A DNA stretch of 64,000 nt from Sulfuriflexus sp. Lineage in GTDB: Bacteria; Pseudomonadota; Gammaproteobacteria; AKS1. Both the position numbers and the translations under genes were made by a program. The notes below the pieces were generated by a model. The model saw only the letters and a list, made by a program, of their open reading frames with translations. It was not told the origin of the DNA and made no database searches. Below, piece after piece: positions 28,683 through 36,887 of this stretch (position 1 is the first letter of the stretch; each line of letters starts with the position of its first letter). Location of the stretch: positions 111,380-175,379 of the forward strand of contig JAGLUW010000006.1 in NCBI GenBank assembly GCA_023134145.1. The letters run 5' to 3'.

Positions 28683-29225
28683 CTATTCGCCTTTTTTAGC
28701 CAGTGCGATAGCCCTGCGATGGTGTAAGAAGATAAATTTTTCAAGTAACTGCTGAATATCGTCAGACTGAGATGCTAAACCAACCACGCATTGCTGATCG
28801 TTAATGGTTTTAACTTGTCCCCGTACCCGAAATGGCTTGGGATACAGGTCATGTAAGTAAATTTCTAGATCAAGCTCAGCATTCAAGACCGGGAGTGACG
28901 CCGGTTCATGCCAACTAATTTCATGTGCGCCAAGACGAATTGCTTTGATGCTGGGCATATCAACGGTTGTACGGAGTAATTCAGAAACCATTTGCAGGGT
29001 AATATCGACCTTACGCTCAATCACTGAAATAGCGGTCGGTTCCTCAGAATTTTCGGGAACATGATATTCACTGAGATTAAGCACCGTTTGTAGGCACTGT
29101 TCATTAAGCTCAAAGAATATATCGATAGGCGATGACTCAGATTCCTTCCATGCCAGTGGCACATTAGCTGAATATGCCAATGCATCGCCGAAGTCATCCC
29201 TTTCATCAGTTTGGTTAGTCATCAT
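28683..29225 (-). CDS. Atypical PilZ-like protein in flagellar locus
   Basis: 180-aa cytoplasmic protein without signal peptide or membrane helix. The C-terminal half (about 85-170) has the alternating strand pattern of a PilZ barrel, including ELDLEIYLHDLYPKPFRVRGQV and CVVGLASQSDDIQQLLEKFI, followed by a basic helix. The canonical c-di-GMP motifs (RxxxR and D/NxSxxG) are not seen, so it probably does not bind the nucleotide in the classic way. It lies between fliT and fleQ, a place where related gammaproteobacteria also have a PilZ-type gene. Its role is unknown; a regulator of FleQ or of filament assembly is conceivable. The start could be either of two adjacent ATGs. Confidence 0.6.
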   Translation of the reverse strand: MMTNQTDERDDFGDALAYSANVPLAWKESESSPIDIFFELNEQCLQTVLNLSEYHVPENSEEPTAISVIERKVDITLQMVSELLRTTVDMPSIKAIRLGAHEISWHEPASLPVLNAELDLEIYLHDLYPKPFRVRGQVKTINDQQCVVGLASQSDDIQQLLEKFIFLHHRRAIALAKKGE

Positions 29226-29294
29226 TTAACTATAGCAATGGACATCACAAAGATGAAGATATAAAAGGGCGAACCAGAAAGAGAATAAAAGGAC

Positions 29295-29624
29295 TTAAGC
29301 TGCCGAGTTAGTGAAATAAGCTTGCTCAACACGTTTACCACGATGTAAGCCTCTTAATTCCGTGGCAACATCATTGCGCATAGCATGACTGTATTGGAGG
29401 ATTTGTTTTTCAATTGCTTGCAAAACATAGATCTTATCGCGTACTAATTCCGCATCTAATGTCGGAGCGATATCTCTAAAATAACTTTCTAAAATTGGTT
29501 GGCGTGATTCGTTTAATTCAATAAGACGCTGCCAGTCAGATTCTTTGGCCGCATCAAGCATGTGACCCGCCATGTCTTGTAACCGCGTCCAATGAATATC
29601 TTGCACATGCAAGCGGTTAGACAC
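29295..29624 (-). CDS. fliT: FliT-like flagellar export chaperone
   Basis: Small helical protein of 109 aa with conserved spacing of FliT-type residues (TRLQDMAGHMLDAAKESDW and LNESRQPILESYF). FliT chaperones the filament cap protein FliD. The start is probably GTG at 29624, just inside the end of fliS, with AAGG 9 bases upstream; a longer ATG reading from 29705 would overlap fliS by 89 bp and adds a very basic, implausible N-terminus. FliT is poorly conserved, so the name rests on size, helical character and position after fliS. Confidence 0.7.
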   Translation of the reverse strand: MSNRLHVQDIHWTRLQDMAGHMLDAAKESDWQRLIELNESRQPILESYFRDIAPTLDAELVRDKIYVLQAIEKQILQYSHAMRNDVATELRGLHRGKRVEQAYFTNSAA

Positions 29625-30048
29625 CCGCAGTAGCCTTGCTCTGTTGTGCCGCTTCAATTTCAGCTGCTTCCTTAGCAATACCATCCCAACCAGCTTTGAT
29701 TTCACGCATTAGGCTTGCAACTTCATCTAAAACTTCAGCGTCATTATTCATATTGGCAATGACTAATTGCTGCCCCATGTAATCATAGAGTGCATCCAAA
29801 TTATCAACTAAATCACCGCCCACTTTTTTATCTAAGCTCACTCTCAGGCCATCAATAATACTGATTGCCCAACCGATTTGTTCTCCTTTCGGTCCAGCTT
29901 CGCCTCGAGTCATAAAGCCTTTTGCAGCAGCCATCTTTTCTAATGCGCCTGCCATTAACATTTGAATGAGACGGTGAGGACTCGCATTTTCAATGCCGCT
30001 CTGAACACCTACTTGCTTGTATTGATCGAGCGCATTCTGCATTGCCAT
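29617..30048 (-). CDS. fliS: Flagellin export chaperone FliS
   Basis: Helical-bundle chaperone, 143 aa, that holds flagellin unfolded before export. The N-terminal MQNALDQYKQVGVQSGIENA and SPHRLIQMLMAGALEKMAAA segments are typical, as is the LYDYMGQQLVIAN helix. The ATG at 30048 is preferred over one two codons upstream because TAGG is then 8 bases away. It overlaps the proposed fliT start. A weak sigma-28-like element lies in the gap before it. Confidence 0.93.
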   Translation of the reverse strand: MAMQNALDQYKQVGVQSGIENASPHRLIQMLMAGALEKMAAAKGFMTRGEAGPKGEQIGWAISIIDGLRVSLDKKVGGDLVDNLDALYDYMGQQLVIANMNNDAEVLDEVASLMREIKAGWDGIAKEAAEIEAAQQSKATAGV

Positions 30049-30096
30049 ATTCATAACCTACACCTATTCCAATTCTTAATAAATCATCTAATTACT

Positions 30097-30123
30097 GTAT
30101 CGACCAACATCACAAAAACTCAA
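30097..30123 (-). promoter_or_regulatory. Possible weak sigma-28 promoter before fliS
   Basis: Minus-strand TTGAGTTT and GTCGATAC lie with 15 bases between the first four -35 bases and the -10 octamer. The -35 deviates at two of four key positions. It sits in the 100-bp fliD-fliS gap, where a late promoter would make sense, but it could be chance. Confidence 0.3.
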
Positions 30124-30148
30124 GCTTATTTTAAAGAAACAAGCCCTC

Positions 30149-32164
30149 TTACCTTCTATTTAAAATACCAATTTCTGGCAATGCAGCTAATTGTTGGGTT
30201 AAGAAATTACTGGTATTTTGTAATTGCGAAATCAAAATATCCAAGGCACCAAATTGGGCACGCAAACGTGTTTCAATTGAAGCTAATCTATTCGACAATC
30301 TAACTCGATCATCTGCAATATCTTCAAGACGGTCTTCTAATGAAAGAGTCGTTGTTTTAAAGAAACCATCTGTCGCCAATAAAGAGCTAACATAACTACT
30401 CAGTTGTTCTGCGTAGCCACGTTTAAAATCCACACTACCTCGATCGCCTAAAACGGTACCGGTAATATCCACAACCAGACCAGAAGCAGAACCTGTTCCT
30501 GTTAATAACTGCCCTGCTCCCGTTGCTGTCAGTCCACCAATTGTTCCTGCAACATCAACTCCGTCTGTGTTTGTCGCAGCAGCGCCAACTAAATCAGTTT
30601 GTCCATTGCCACCAATAATTTCAACGACAGAAGAAGAGCCATAAGCCTTCGACGTTATACTTAATACGCCTGCTGACTCAGTAACGTCAACACTAATACC
30701 TCTATTCTTAAATGCCGTGTCGTCATTAATCTTTGTTCTTAATTCAGTGGCTAATTCCGCCGCAGTATACGTTGCCGCCGCCAAAGTAATGGTTGTACTC
30801 GTACCGTCAATATTAATGGTTATTTCGTCATTAGTGCCTTCGACAATGGTTAGGTTTGCTGCTGCAGAACCAACCAGGCTGCCCTTTGTCGCAAGGGTTG
30901 TAATATTAACCGCATAATCTCCAACAACCGTGTCTGACGTTGATGAAATAAAATTAGTTTGCGCATCAGTGGTTTCACCAAAGGCTGCAAATAAAGAGAT
31001 AAATTTATCGAAGTTATTTTCTAACTGAGAATCTAAGGTGTTGTCATTTATGAGTAAACGCCCTGTCTTTGGATCTGTTGTAATACCCGCTTCAGCCAAA
31101 ATAGTAAAATCATCACCCAATATGCCAACGGGGTTACTAATAATTCGTTGTATACTTGAGGTGATACTACGCGTAACACCGTCGCCATTTAACTCGCCTG
31201 CAACCCTTGTACTTGGATCATAAGCCGTTAACTGATTCACTGAACCAATAAAGACGTTATAAGAAGCAACAAACTGGGTCACCGCTGTCTTTACTTTAGC
31301 TGTATCTATATCAACTGCGAGTTCAGCTGTGCCCGTTGCTTTAAGATTAATAGTGACATTATCTATCGCGTCGGTGACTTTATTACTATTGCTAGTGATC
31401 GCAATACCATTCAGTGTGAATGCCGCATTCTTGGCTGCTTCATTTTCTTCTAAATGTGTGGATGAACCGTTAAAGGATAATAAAGATAAACCAGAGGCAT
31501 CATCATTATTGCCGTCATCATCACTTACTGTAATTTGTAAACTATTATCAGCACCTGTGTCATCGGAACTAATCGCTAAACGATAATTTGTGCCATCATA
31601 AATCAATGAGGCGGTAACACCGATTTCGGCATCGTTAATCGCATCCCGCACACCCTCAAGGCTACTGTCGGTAATGGTTACTGTCGCCGCCGCCTTATCA
31701 GTACTTTGTACAAAACCATTATAAGTATCTGGCCCAGTAAAATCGGTGGTGCCAAATTTAAAGGTTAATGTCCCCGTACTTAAGGTATCGGTTACATCTG
31801 TGAATTTAGCGCCGGTTAGAGCAGGATCAGTAGATAATTTATGATTTTCTGCGAGGCTGGTTACATTAAGGTCGTAATTCGCTTTATTGATATTACCGCT
31901 ACTACTGGCGGTAAAAATATCGCTATCACTACTGATGGTGGAATAAGAACGAAAAGTCGAAAAGGTTTTTAAACTTGTTAAGGAAGATGATAAAGAAGAT
32001 AGAGCACTATTTAATTGCCCATAAGCAGACAGGCGTAATTCAAGATCAGATTGGCGACGCGTCAATCGCGCAGTAGGCGCTGCGGCCTCCGCATCAACTA
32101 ACTGCGTAACCAGACTGTTAATATCAAGCCCTGAACCAATACCTGCTGACGTTATTGAAGCCAT
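30149..32164 (-). CDS. fliD: Flagellar filament cap protein FliD
   Basis: Hook-associated protein 2 that caps the growing filament, 671 aa. The N-terminus (ITSAGIGSGLDINSLVTQLV) and C-terminus (LEDRLEDIADDRVRLSNRL and LDILISQLQNTSNFLTQQL) are conserved. The protein is longer than the usual 450-500 aa. The surplus lies in central domains with at least one Flagellin_IN-like unit (DEITINIDGTSTTITL, then TYTAAELATELRTKIN). Flanked by flaG and fliS. Confidence 0.95.
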   Translation of the reverse strand: MASITSAGIGSGLDINSLVTQLVDAEAAAPTARLTRRQSDLELRLSAYGQLNSALSSLSSSLTSLKTFSTFRSYSTISSDSDIFTASSSGNINKANYDLNVTSLAENHKLSTDPALTGAKFTDVTDTLSTGTLTFKFGTTDFTGPDTYNGFVQSTDKAAATVTITDSSLEGVRDAINDAEIGVTASLIYDGTNYRLAISSDDTGADNSLQITVSDDDGNNDDASGLSLLSFNGSSTHLEENEAAKNAAFTLNGIAITSNSNKVTDAIDNVTINLKATGTAELAVDIDTAKVKTAVTQFVASYNVFIGSVNQLTAYDPSTRVAGELNGDGVTRSITSSIQRIISNPVGILGDDFTILAEAGITTDPKTGRLLINDNTLDSQLENNFDKFISLFAAFGETTDAQTNFISSTSDTVVGDYAVNITTLATKGSLVGSAAANLTIVEGTNDEITINIDGTSTTITLAAATYTAAELATELRTKINDDTAFKNRGISVDVTESAGVLSITSKAYGSSSVVEIIGGNGQTDLVGAAATNTDGVDVAGTIGGLTATGAGQLLTGTGSASGLVVDITGTVLGDRGSVDFKRGYAEQLSSYVSSLLATDGFFKTTTLSLEDRLEDIADDRVRLSNRLASIETRLRAQFGALDILISQLQNTSNFLTQQLAALPEIGILNRR

Positions 32165-32217
32165 CGTACCCTCGACTAATCGTGATACCTGTTACCTATG
32201 CATGATCAATGCCATGC

Positions 32218-32634
32218 TTAAGCTTGGGCAGAAATAATAAGTCCTTCTAGCTTAACTTCAGATTCTTCAAGTGCTTGTTCACGCAATTGATGCGCTAATG
32301 AAAGCGCCTCTTCAGACGGGAACTGACGAATCGTTTCTTGCGTATCTGAATCAATGACTGTAACAATAGAACGTCCTAACGGTAATGCGTCATCAACTCT
32401 AAACTGCAAGTCTCGATTAACCGTTTGTACGTAATCATTAATGTCACTGACTGCTTGTTCAACCGCTGCTTTAACCGGCCCCGTACTACTCGCCTGCGCA
32501 GCAGTACTTTGCTGTGAAGCGGCAACATCTTGCCGATTACCAACATTACCCGCTGAAGCTGGCTTACTCGCTGGCTCAGTTGGTTTGTTGTTTGAAACTG
32601 CCGATGTGATTTGACTGCTGATTTCGTTAGCCAT
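32218..32634 (-). CDS. flaG: FlaG family protein
   Basis: 138-aa protein that influences filament length in other bacteria. The variable Ser/Ala/Gln-rich N-terminal half is followed by the conserved C-terminal domain: RDLQFRVDDALPLGRSIVTV, then DSDTQETIRQFPSEEALSLA. The ATG at 32634 has GAGGTG 7 bases upstream and is preferred to the GTG two codons earlier. It lies between fliC1 and fliD, the standard position. A strong hairpin precedes it. Confidence 0.92.
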   Translation of the reverse strand: MANEISSQITSAVSNNKPTEPASKPASAGNVGNRQDVAASQQSTAAQASSTGPVKAAVEQAVSDINDYVQTVNRDLQFRVDDALPLGRSIVTVIDSDTQETIRQFPSEEALSLAHQLREQALEESEVKLEGLIISAQA

Positions 32635-32670
32635 AACCACTCACCTCTTAATAGTTAACTTTTAAGGAAT

Positions 32671-32694
32671 GCACCCGGACCAATGTCCGGGTGC
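32671..32694 (-). terminator. Strong hairpin downstream of fliC1
   Basis: Perfect 10-bp inverted repeat GCACCCGGAC / GTCCGGGTGC with a 4-base CAAT loop, 22 bases past the fliC1 stop. On the minus strand it is followed by ATTCCTTAAAAG rather than a run of T, so it may only weaken read-through or protect the flagellin mRNA 3' end. Confidence 0.7.
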
Positions 32695-32715
32695 GATGCT
32701 TTAACTAGCCCGTTA

Positions 32716-34488
32716 TTACTGTAGTAGGCTCAATGCCAATTGTGGCAATGCGTTGGCTTGCGACAAGATGGAAACACCAGCTTGTTGCAAGATTTGGTTA
32801 CGAGTTAACGATGCTGTTTCTGCTGCAAAATCCGCATCACGAATACGTGAACGAGCAGCACTTAAGTTCTCAACCGAGGTTGAAATACTTGAAACGATAG
32901 ACTCAAAACGGTTTTGAATCGCACCTAAGCTTGAACGTGAAGTACTAATCGTTGTTAACGCAGAGTCAGCTGAAAGCAGGGCTGCGTTAGCACCGGTTAC
33001 AGTAGAAATATCAGTATCAGCAATCGTAGCACCCTGTAGTGAACCAGTCGCTGTAATGACTTCTGCAGTTAAACCTGCATTACCCGGTGTAGCACCCGCA
33101 ATAGTTAAATCACCTGAAGCAGATATAACCGAATTAACGATACCGCGGAATGTTGTAGTCGCTGCAGCTGCTGAACCATCAGCCACTAAACCTTCTGTTG
33201 CATTTGAATCTGTACCTGATTCAATTAAAACAGCATTACTACCATCTGTTTTAGTGAAGTTCAGTGATGTACCAGAAGAACCAGTTGAAGTGTAACCAGA
33301 TAGTAATGCAAGGGCTGTACCCACTTCTGAAGCAGTAATCGTACCGTCTGATGCAGCAGTAGTAAGGTTCAAATCAACACCGTCAACATTCAAGGTATAA
33401 GTTGGAGCAACTGCTGTAACCGCTTCTGTACCATTAGTTGAGGTCAATGAACCCGCGAAAGCACCAGCAGTACCCGCGAAGTTGCTATCAATAGTGACGG
33501 CAATATCAGTACCATCAGCCTTTGATAGCACTAAGTTATCAGTGGCAAATGAACCACTTGCAATACTATAACCAGAATTAGCAGCGATGAAAGTACCCAA
33601 AGCCGTGTCAAGTTCAGCCGCTGTAACAGTTTCACCTGCTCCAGTTTCAGTTTCAGTGAGCAACTGAATGGCATCGATACTAATAGTGAACGTATCACCA
33701 CTACCACTAGCCGCTACGGCAGCAGTATAAGCACCCGGCGCTACTGTTGTCGCTGTTGCGGCAACTCCAGCCGTACCCACAACATCAGCAAAAGCAACCG
33801 CTGTTTGTACGTTAGTTGCTGTTGCAGTTAGGTTAACATCTGATGCAGTAATCGCATCAGCAATCGCTTTCGCATCAGCAGCAGCAGTAATCGCATTACC
33901 ATTAACCGTTAAATCACCAGCAGCAAAAGTAGATTGAACAGCTGTACCCACTGTACCCGTTGCGCCGATTGTTTGACCTAATGCTGCTGTACGTGCGCTG
34001 GTAATGTTTGCGATATCAACTGTTTCACCGGCATTCGCACCAACCTGGAAGCTTTGGCTTGCAAATGCACCATCCAATAATTTAACGCCGTTAAATGCAC
34101 TGGTTGAGGCAACACGATCAATTTCAGCCACTAGCTGCGTTACTTCTAATTGAAGTGCCGCACGGTCAGAAGAAGAGTTAGTCGCGTTAGCTGATTGAAC
34201 CGCCAACTCACGAATACGCTGTAAGTTGTTAGTAATTTGAGCCAAATCACCTTCAGCGGTTTGTGCTAACGAAACACCATCGTTGGCATTTCGTGCGGCT
34301 TGGCTTAAGCCACGGATTTGAGTAGTGAAACGTTCAGAAATCGCGAGACCCGCTGCATCATCTTTGGCGCTGTTAATACGCAAACCAGATGATAAACGTT
34401 GTAAAGAAGTACCTAGATCTGTTTGTGAACGGTTGAGGTTACGTTGCGCATTTAACGAGGCAACGTTCGTGTTAATAATTTGAGGCAT
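32716..34488 (-). CDS. fliC: Flagellin with repeat-rich variable domain
   Basis: Filament subunit, 590 aa. Conserved D0/D1 ends: [20 protein letters not shown] at the N-terminus and [20 protein letters not shown] to ALSLLQ at the C-terminus. The long central region (about 140-510) is Ala/Thr/Gly-rich, acidic and beta-like. It has several Flagellin_IN-like units, including [20 protein letters not shown] (191-210), one at 262-333, one at 362-422 and [14 protein letters not shown] (459-472). The unit at 262-333 resembles one in FlgL. The start at 34488 has AGGAG 7 bases upstream. Transcribed from its own sigma-28 promoter after a leader of about 125 bases. Confidence 0.96.
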   Translation of the reverse strand: MPQIINTNVASLNAQRNLNRSQTDLGTSLQRLSSGLRINSAKDDAAGLAISERFTTQIRGLSQAARNANDGVSLAQTAEGDLAQITNNLQRIRELAVQSANATNSSSDRAALQLEVTQLVAEIDRVASTSAFNGVKLLDGAFASQSFQVGANAGETVDIANITSARTAALGQTIGATGTVGTAVQSTFAAGDLTVNGNAITAAADAKAIADAITASDVNLTATATNVQTAVAFADVVGTAGVAATATTVAPGAYTAAVAASGSGDTFTISIDAIQLLTETETGAGETVTAAELDTALGTFIAANSGYSIASGSFATDNLVLSKADGTDIAVTIDSNFAGTAGAFAGSLTSTNGTEAVTAVAPTYTLNVDGVDLNLTTAASDGTITASEVGTALALLSGYTSTGSSGTSLNFTKTDGSNAVLIESGTDSNATEGLVADGSAAAATTTFRGIVNSVISASGDLTIAGATPGNAGLTAEVITATGSLQGATIADTDISTVTGANAALLSADSALTTISTSRSSLGAIQNRFESIVSSISTSVENLSAARSRIRDADFAAETASLTRNQILQQAGVSILSQANALPQLALSLLQ

Positions 34489-34612
34489 CTTACTTCTCCT
34501 ATACTCCTCTGTACCATTCCTCACCTTAGTGGGTCAGTACTCGCGGAGTTCAAGGTTTATCTTTGACGGATATAGCTATCCTAATAATTAGGTAGATATT
34601 TACCGCCTCCAC
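34489..34612 (-). ncRNA. Conserved structured 5' leader of fliC1 mRNA (candidate cis-regulatory RNA)
   Basis: The leader between the sigma-28 start and the fliC1 ATG aligns along most of its length with that of the second flagellin. Shared blocks include GGTAAATA, CTATATCCGT, GAACTCCGC, GTACTGACC and GGTACAGAGGAG. A hairpin presents the loop AACTCCG on a CTTG/CGAG stem (34540-34554). In the other leader the same loop sits on a different stem, so structure seems kept while the paired bases change. The CTCC loop is complementary to the ribosome site GGAG. No match to a known riboswitch is recognised. Confidence 0.55.
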
Positions 34613-34617
34613 ACTCT

Positions 34618-34644
34618 TTATCGGAGCCGCTCAGGAAAACTTTA
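34618..34644 (-). promoter_or_regulatory. Sigma-28 promoter of fliC1
   Basis: Minus-strand TAAAGTTT (TAAA at 34641-34644) and TCCGATAA (34618-34625) with exactly 15 bases between TAAA and the -10. Only one mismatch to TAAAGTTT-N11-GCCGATAA. This is the strongest FliA site in the window. Confidence 0.92.
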
Positions 34645-34780
34645 GGATTAAATGCAAATAAAATGTGGGATTAATTGTTTTTTAAATGCCATTAATATCA
34701 ATTAGATACGGGCAAATAACAAGAACAGATAGGTTTTAAATTAAAAATTAATAAGGGTCAGACTCGAATTAATCTCTTGG

Positions 34781-34800
34781 ATTCCAGCATTTGCCGGAAT
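34781..34800. repeat. Inverted-repeat hairpin between the flagellin genes
   Basis: ATTCCAGC - ATTT - GCCGGAAT forms an 8-bp stem (one G-U pair on the minus-strand RNA) 17 bases past the fliC2 stop. The shape resembles dispersed GGATTCC...GGAAT intergenic repeats common in gammaproteobacteria. It may end or stabilise the fliC2 transcript, although no T run follows. Confidence 0.4.
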
Positions 34801-34817
34801 AACAAAATTAATTAAGC

Positions 34818-36554
34818 TTACTGTAATAAGCTCAGTGCTAACTGCGGTAATGTATTCGCTTGCGCAAGAATAGTAACACCTGCCTGCTGCAGAATTTGAT
34901 TACGTGTTAATGCGGCTGTTTCAGCCGCGAAGTCGGCATCACGAATACGTGAACGTGCTGCACTATTGTTTTCGACACTAATTTCAATCGATGTGACCGC
35001 CGTTTGCAGACGATTCTGAACAGCACCGAGTCGTGCACGTTCGGTATTAATGGCATTCAACGCTGCGTCAAATTGACTAATGGCCTTTGATGGGCTGTTG
35101 ACTAAATCAACATTGGCGACACCTAGGTTGCCTGTATTAATCCCAACTAGGTCAACATTAATTGTTTCGCCAGCATTAGCGCCAACCTGAAACTGTAATG
35201 TCTTGGTACTACTTAATAAGATAGTACGATTACCACTTGGAAATATTTCTGTAAAATTAACCAAAGGATCCGTCGTAAAACTACCCGTATCTGGCACGAC
35301 GCCATCCGCCGTTGTATCACGCGTACCACCATCAGCATCGGCGCCACCGACTGCACCCGTATCATTGTTCGTTAGGTTGAGGCCAAGCACATAGGCATTA
35401 CCTGCATCACCTACATCAAAAGTACCCTCGAATTCAGCCTGCGTGCCATAGGCAAGCCCTGCATAAGTTGCCTTCAAACTAACAATGGCATCATCAAGAG
35501 TCGATTTTGTATTTGCTTCCAGATAATCAAACACCTCTTTAATACCTGTACCACCTTCATCAATAATAGATTGATGCAAATAACGAACAGCCGCATAGCC
35601 TGCGGAGTACTGTTCAATCGAGCCATCATTAGTGAGTTCATTATTCAACAACGTTGCGATATTCGCGGCGGTTTGTCCACCTAGCGCGGTAAGGTCACTA
35701 TTTAGACGAGCATCTGCTCCTTGAATAAATTCAGCAACACCTTCAATAAAGTAAAGCGGCGCATCTTGTATGTTAATTGAGCGCGCCACGATGGCATGAG
35801 TTAGTTCATGAGCAATAATGCGATCATTCGAAACAAAACTAGGACCACCATTAGGGCCATCGCTTGGCAGAAAATCATCAATATCAATATTAAGAGTAAG
35901 ATTTACCGCCTTACCCGTCGCCACTTCAAAACCAGTAAAACTCACTGCCGCCAGATAACTTTCACCTTCAACAAACTTAATTTCAAGCCCGGCACCATCA
36001 CCCTTGATACCAAAATATTCTTCAACAACTGCTTCACCTTGTTCTAACCAATAGGTCTGTAAACTCACTACTAGTTGCTGCTGATCGGGTGTTAGCCCAG
36101 TGCTATCAGGATCATAGGTGACGGTTTGATCCCCATTATTAAATAATTTAACCCCATTAAATGCCGCGGTATCTGCAATACGCGATACTTCAGCAATTAA
36201 TTGATCAATTTCTAACTGGATAGCCTCACGATCAGTTTTGGAATTAGTTGCATTAGCCGCTTGAACGGCCAGCTCGCGACCACGTTGGAAAATATTATTT
36301 ATTTCTTCTAATGAGCCTTCTGCTGTTTGCGACAATGAGATTGCATCATTGGCATTACGAGCTGCTTGATTTAAACCGCGAATTTGTGTGGTAAGACGTT
36401 CAGAAATGGCTAGGCCAGCCGCATCATCTTTTGCACTATTAATACGCAAACCAGAAGACAAACGCTGTAGGGAAACCCCCAGGTTCGACTGTGACCGATT
36501 CAAATTGCGCTGTGCATTGAGCGACGCAATATTTGTATTAACAATTTGTGGCAC
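34818..36554 (-). CDS. Flagellinolysin: flagellin with internal zinc metallopeptidase domain
   Basis: 578-aa flagellin with complete D0/D1 ends (residues 1-140 and about 455-578, nearly the same as those of the other flagellin). The variable region carries an enzyme domain. Its zinc motif is HELTH (H249, E250, H253), followed 18 residues later by the glutamate of [13 protein letters not shown] (E271), the HExxH...EGxAEF gluzincin pattern shared with M9 collagenases and flagellinolysins. Helices downstream ([31 protein letters not shown]) complete the domain. All metal-binding and catalytic residues expected are present, so it should be active on the filament surface. Start is GTG at 36554 with AGGA 7 bases upstream, and expression is from its own sigma-28 promoter. 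The natural substrate is unknown. Confidence 0.93.
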   Translation of the reverse strand: MPQIVNTNIASLNAQRNLNRSQSNLGVSLQRLSSGLRINSAKDDAAGLAISERLTTQIRGLNQAARNANDAISLSQTAEGSLEEINNIFQRGRELAVQAANATNSKTDREAIQLEIDQLIAEVSRIADTAAFNGVKLFNNGDQTVTYDPDSTGLTPDQQQLVVSLQTYWLEQGEAVVEEYFGIKGDGAGLEIKFVEGESYLAAVSFTGFEVATGKAVNLTLNIDIDDFLPSDGPNGGPSFVSNDRIIAHELTHAIVARSINIQDAPLYFIEGVAEFIQGADARLNSDLTALGGQTAANIATLLNNELTNDGSIEQYSAGYAAVRYLHQSIIDEGGTGIKEVFDYLEANTKSTLDDAIVSLKATYAGLAYGTQAEFEGTFDVGDAGNAYVLGLNLTNNDTGAVGGADADGGTRDTTADGVVPDTGSFTTDPLVNFTEIFPSGNRTILLSSTKTLQFQVGANAGETINVDLVGINTGNLGVANVDLVNSPSKAISQFDAALNAINTERARLGAVQNRLQTAVTSIEISVENNSAARSRIRDADFAAETAALTRNQILQQAGVTILAQANTLPQLALSLLQ

Positions 36555-36678
36555 TTACTTTTCCTATTCTCCTCTGTACCGTTCCTACCCGCATTACACG
36601 GTGGTCAGTACCTGCGGAGTTCCAGGTCAATATTCAACGGATATACCTCGCACCATGGCAGGTATTTACCGTCCTCAG
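36555..36678 (-). ncRNA. Conserved structured 5' leader of flagellinolysin mRNA (candidate cis-regulatory RNA)
   Basis: Counterpart of the fliC1 leader. A hairpin ACCTG - GAACTCCG - CAGGT (36610-36627) shows the same CTCC loop as in fliC1 on a different stem. Upstream, ATACCT and AGGTAT can pair around GCCATGGTGCG. The 3' part GGTACAGAGGAG-AATAGGA-AAAGTAAG before the start codon is nearly the same in both leaders. GGA triplets could also serve as CsrA/RsmA sites. Confidence 0.55.
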
Positions 36679-36683
36679 AAACT

Positions 36684-36710
36684 GAATCGGCAGTTGTCTG
36701 GGAATCTTTA
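36684..36710 (-). promoter_or_regulatory. Sigma-28 promoter of flagellinolysin gene
   Basis: Minus-strand TAAAGATT (TAAA at 36707-36710) and GCCGATTC (36684-36691) with 15 bases between TAAA and the -10. GCCGAT is exact and the last two bases differ from consensus, so it may be somewhat weaker than the fliC1 promoter. Confidence 0.85.
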
Positions 36711-36887
36711 GGAGTATGTGCGAAGAAAATAAGGAGATAAAAGCGAGAAGATTATTTTCTGATTATATTTTAGTAACTTAGAATATTAAAAATAATTTAG
36801 AAAATCTCATGCAGGAGTATATCGCGACAAAAAATGTCGTAACATTAATAACTTAGATAACACCTATTCTTGTCAGTGACGCATAAA

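Noticed and set aside
29625..29705. FliT reading from the ATG at 29705
   Set aside because: It would overlap fliS by 89 bp and begin with a very basic stretch encoded by the opposite frame of conserved fliS codons; the GTG at 29624 fits FliT length better.
36820..36845. Small hairpin CGAC...GTCG upstream of flagellinolysin promoter
   Set aside because: Only four base pairs with a loop of A, too weak to call a terminator for flgL transcripts or a regulator site.
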